From Nectonema munidae (Eukaryota > Nematomorpha > Nectonematoida > Nectonematidae), in assembly GCA_030549495.1 (NCBI GenBank), contig JAUIRK010001037.1:528501-592500 (forward strand): 64,000 bases of DNA. The letters run 5' to 3'. The translations under genes were made by a program, and so were the position numbers. The notes beneath the pieces are model-generated. The model saw nothing but the letters and a program-made list of their open reading frames with translations, ran no database searches and was not told the origin of the DNA. Positions within the stretch are counted from its first letter, which is position 1; every line of letters starts with the position of its first letter. Shown here in pieces: positions 60,250-64,000 of this stretch.

Positions 60250-60950
60250 ATCAAAGGACGCATTGGAAGTGAAAGAGCCTTTGAATAATGCTAACGATCT
60301 CTGTGAGTCTGGTCCATAGAAAATATTTGTAAGACTTTTATATGCTTTTATTAGAATAATATACTCCTCCCTCCAATAGTTATGGGTACACGACACTTCA
60401 CCCTTTTTTTAATAAGGGTAGAGACGGAGCTAGGACCACATCTAAATATCATTTTTGCATCTTGAGATGGAACAGAAGGGATATATTTGTACAAGTCTCA
60501 GTTGGAGCCATCCAAGTAAAAATGTTTGGCGCGGACTCTTGATTTGCAAAAACAGTGAACAGTCTTTTTCCTTTAATAAAAAAAAGAAACAAAGGGTGTA
60601 TGATGAATGCAATTGTTTTTTCGTTTTTTTAGAATCCTTCAAAAGAATTTTGAATTTAAATAGAAATTTTTTTAACGTACTCCATATCATTACGCTTAGA
60701 TGTTTGTTACGTTTTTAAAATTTTTCATTCCTTTTCTCCTTAAATTGAAAAATATCAGCGTGTGCATAGTTTAGTTGGTTAGGGCTCATTTTTTATTTTT
60801 TTAATTATTATCAGTCTTCCTCTTATTGGGAATATGTTTAAAAAATTGATATACTTTATCAATAACGATAGGTCATATAAATGATGATTTACATGAAATA
60901 ACGATTTTTTTATTTCAATTTCTGTCAATCAAATGGTTTAATACTATACA

Positions 60951-63816
60951 CAGGGCCGGTGCCAAGTGTTGCGGGGCCCGATTAGAAACTTGATGGTGGG
61001 GCCCCCTCCTCTATATAGCAAATTTTATAACGCATATATATATATATACAACATCATACATACATATAATCCTACAAAAGATAAATATATAACCATTAAA
61101 TGAATGGTGTAATAAAATTTTAAAAGCAAAATGAATAGATTTATTGTTTTACTTTTGATAAAAAGAAAGACAATATACTCTTTTAGAATAATACTTTTCG
61201 AGCTTTTCTATTTGCAAAATATTTTAAAATATTTTCAAAGTCTAATGCTTTAGCAATCTCATGTTCTATAGAGAGCGTTGCCAAATTGTTAAGTCTTTCT
61301 TGTGAGATCGTAGATCTCAAGTATGTTTTAATTAGCTTCAGCTTTGAAAAACCTCTTTCCCTTGAGGCGACTGATATTGGCATTGTTAAATAAATCCTTA
61401 ACACAATGAAAACATTAGGAAATGCTGTAAATCTATTATTTTCTATCAGGTGTTCAAACAACGCATAAGGCTTAATTGTAGAGGGAAGGAAAGTTTTCAG
61501 AGCTTCAAGTTCTTCAGCCAACAAATACCCATCAATGTCTTTACTTTTTTCAGTAACAACTTTTCCGTCAGCGTCCTGTTTCATTTTGGTGAGTGTTAAA
61601 GCTGCTTCAAGGTTTAATGCATGCTTTCTCATTTCCGACTTCTGTATATTTTGAAAGTTATTTACAAATCCAAATAACTTCACGTGATTTTTGAGTTGTT
61701 GAAATCTGCTTTCCAATGACTGAATAGCTTGATCTAGCACTAAGGTGAAGCACTGAATTCTGTATGCTTCTTTTGGATCGTCTATAGGTTGATCTTCTGC
61801 TTCATATAAAAACATTCTTTTCCTTCTTCGTAATTGTTTTTCTTGAAATTTTCTAAACTCAAATGGCAACTCAACAACTTCAGCTAATTCATTTGCACTT
61901 ACTAAAACACCATTAAAGCCTTCCTCCCTATAATTTTTCAGCCATGACAAGAGTTGTTCATATGATTCCATTCCTTCATTAATGTCCTTTTTTCACCTTG
62001 TAATTCCTTGCTCACGTAGTTAACTTTAAAAAGTACATCATACCAAAATACTAAAGAAACTAGAAATTTGTAGTTTTTTAGCTGGTTGGCTAATGATTCG
62101 GCTTCTGCTTTTATCTTGGGCTGATCTGCTCTCTCTGCTACTTCAACAAGTGCATCATATACTTCTCCAAGCTGATAACGAATAGCTTTAACGCTATCAA
62201 TACGACACTCCCACCTTGTATTGCTTAAGGGTTTCACTGTTAACATAGTTACATGTTTTTTCAAAATTGCCCATCTTCTAGTTGATGCTGAGAACAAAAC
62301 ATAGATGGCTTCCAAGATCCCAAAAAACGTAATAGCATCTGGACAACACTTAGCTACATCTCCGAGTAAAAGGTTAAAATTGTGGCATGCACATGGTACA
62401 AAAAATGCTCTTGAATTTTCCTTCAACAGTCGGGCTTGTACTCCAGACGTGTGACCTTTCATGTTGCTACCGTTGTCATAGCCTTGGCCTCGAATGTCCT
62501 GCACTTCTAAATTCAATTCCTTTAATGATTATCTGAAATTTGATCCATGGTTTTATCCTCATTCTGCAAATAATTGATGATTCTCTCATCTTCAAACCGA
62601 GGGCGTTTCAAAGATGGCGTGACAAGGAACTTTTTTAAAGCACCTCTATGCTTTTTATTTTCTGCTGCCTTTGCCTTGGCCAATGCTCGTTTCTTGTTAC
62701 CACATAAATATTTACGCCCTTTATCTCGATTTCTACTTGTGCTTGTCATGATGTAGTGCCTCTTTATTTAACTTTTGTATTTAGAAAAAGGAAGATCTAA
62801 AAAAGTAACAAAACAGAAGAATTAGTAAAGAAATAAACCTATCACAAGAAATTAACATTTTTAAAATAATATTTTTTGGTGATATAAATTTTAAAATATT
62901 TATGTTGACAAGACGATGAAGACATTGTTTGTAATTGTGAACAGTTACAAGATTCTAAATTGTTCATTTATTTAAACAAGACAAAATTAAAAATATTAAA
63001 AAAAACATTAGACAAATTGTTATAAAATATTCAATGAAACAGTTCAGTAAAAAACTTATGACAATATATTTCAAAAAAGCAGAATAAAATAACTTTAAAT
63101 AGCTAACGCCATTTTGCTTTTAGCGGAAAAAAATTTAAAAATTACTAAATATAAAAACAAACATGATTACCTGTAGCTATTCGGTACATGACCTTGAGCA
63201 ATCTCTGGGTGATCTATGCCACCACTAGTAATTAGGTACCTTATTTAGATCGAGTCTATGCAGATTTGGACATTTGTAGTTGGGTAATCAAACTAGAAGG
63301 GCCGAGGATGTACTTGGAGTTAAATCTTTTATTTAACTTATTCTTAATGTTGCAATAAAAATTTTAAGTGAGATGAAATTACCTGTATATTGATAGCACA
63401 AGTTCGAGTTGTGTTAATTCATATAATCGTCACATAGAGGCATTCATATGATCGTCACATGGAGGTGGGTGTGTTTGTTTACTCAGAATGTGTACTATTA
63501 TGTTCGCTATTAGTTACCTTCGCCAAATTTGCATTAGAATCAAAAATGAATTAGGTTTAAAATTTGATATCTCACTTCAAAACCATTTGATCCAGACGAA
63601 ATTAGCAGGGTAAATTGGTCTCGTATAGAGCAACTAATATGCAAATATCATTAGCAATAACACGCTCTTTGCTCAGATATTGCGTTGTAATATCTCATTT
63701 TGTAAATTTCGTATTTTGCATTAATTTCAACTGTTCCGATCATAGTAAATGCGGGGCCCTTCAGACGCGGGGCCCAATTTGGTCTAATCGGTCAAATCGG
63801 CTAAAAACCGGCCCTG
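60951..63816 (-). mobile_element. Young hAT transposon with terminal repeats and perfect 8-bp target duplication
   Basis: Ends CAGGGCCGGT and ACCGGCCCTG, flanked by ACTATACA at 60943-60950 and 63817-63824. The - strand carries an N-terminal basic region (62522-62749: GRKYLCGNKKRALAKAKAAE), then QDIRGQGYDNGSNMKGHTSG and NTRWECRIDSVKAIR (61938-62516), then a 262-residue C-terminal frame (61183-61971) with the dimerisation block MPISVASRERGFSKLKLIKT and LRSTISQERLNNLATLSIE. The zinc finger and the Asp block that should lie between the first two parts are deleted, so it is non-autonomous. One frameshift near 61950 separates the last two. Related to ZMYM1-type hATs. Confidence 0.95.
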
Positions 63817-63824
63817 ACTATACA

Positions 63825-64000
63825 CACTCTATTGGAAAGGGTTATGATGTGTGCTAGGAAACGCAGGCATGATATTTAACGTAAATATTTTTAGGAGAAC
63901 GTTTTCCAATTTTTCAAGTCGGAAGAAAGACGGAAATATCCAAATTAATTTAACTGAGATGGAGACAAATGAACGATATGCTTTCATCTTTAACTATTTA
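63825..64000. other. Window end, nothing recognised
   Basis: Flank of the hAT insertion. Confidence 0.5.

Noticed and set aside
60765-60790. TAGTTTAGTTGGTTAGGGC, similar to a tRNA A box
   Set aside because: No B box or cloverleaf follows, so neither a tRNA nor a SINE is supported.

Overview
This is nuclear DNA of an animal, very AT-rich and crowded with transposable elements. A 36 kb, many-exon Collier/Olf/EBF gene with only one copy of the second HLH helix, together with the mix of piggyBac, hAT, Tigger, Helitron, RTE-like and CR1-like elements, points to an invertebrate and most likely an arthropod. A crustacean such as a copepod would fit, but that is inference.

The left 37 kb is one host gene on the + strand, the transcription factor Collier/knot (EBF family). 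Thirteen coding exons were read by hand with GT-AG junctions and matching phases, from 1409 to the stop at 37244-37246. They encode 495 residues covering most of the COE DNA-binding domain with its zinc knuckle, the IPT/TIG domain, the HLH and the C-terminal tail. The first exon or exons, with the start codon, lie left of the window or were not seen. The introns (up to 11.6 kb) are packed with elements. In order these are an array element (195-994), a Ty3/gypsy fossil (about 2130-3080), a hAT scrap (about 3170-3790), RTE-like LINE pieces (4899-5252, 7620-9400, 24060-24860, 35440-35665), and a Tigger (about 9430-12139) holding a hAT MITE with exact target duplications (10972-11465). Next come two larger hAT copies (12227-14047, 15900-18088), a Mutator-like non-autonomous element with a 9-bp duplication (21230-22195), and two copies of an unclassified DNA element with a cysteine-rich protein (19803-20810 and 24903-27262). 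The rest are a piggyBac (27610-29822), a long inverted repeat with a hammerhead-like core (32093-32487), and a Helitron split by a LINE (34850-36200).

The right 27 kb has few recognisable host genes. The best is an intact 252-residue reading frame on the - strand (41461-42219) of unknown function. It also holds a hAT near 45689-47600, a hAT MITE (50146-50336), a second piggyBac (51243-52430) and a 129-bp MITE sharing its ends (57538-57666), and a 5'-truncated CR1-like LINE (53610-55035). A young hAT with perfect 8-bp target duplications lies at 60951-63816. A few short coding-looking stretches (40318-40396, 58146-58552, 59568-59684) may be exons of genes I could not reconstruct.

The most unusual theme is a group of unrelated-looking non-coding elements whose ends are built from inverted arrays of 15-16 bp words. 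Because 15 is a multiple of 3, these arrays stay open as reading frames and could be annotated as proteins by mistake.
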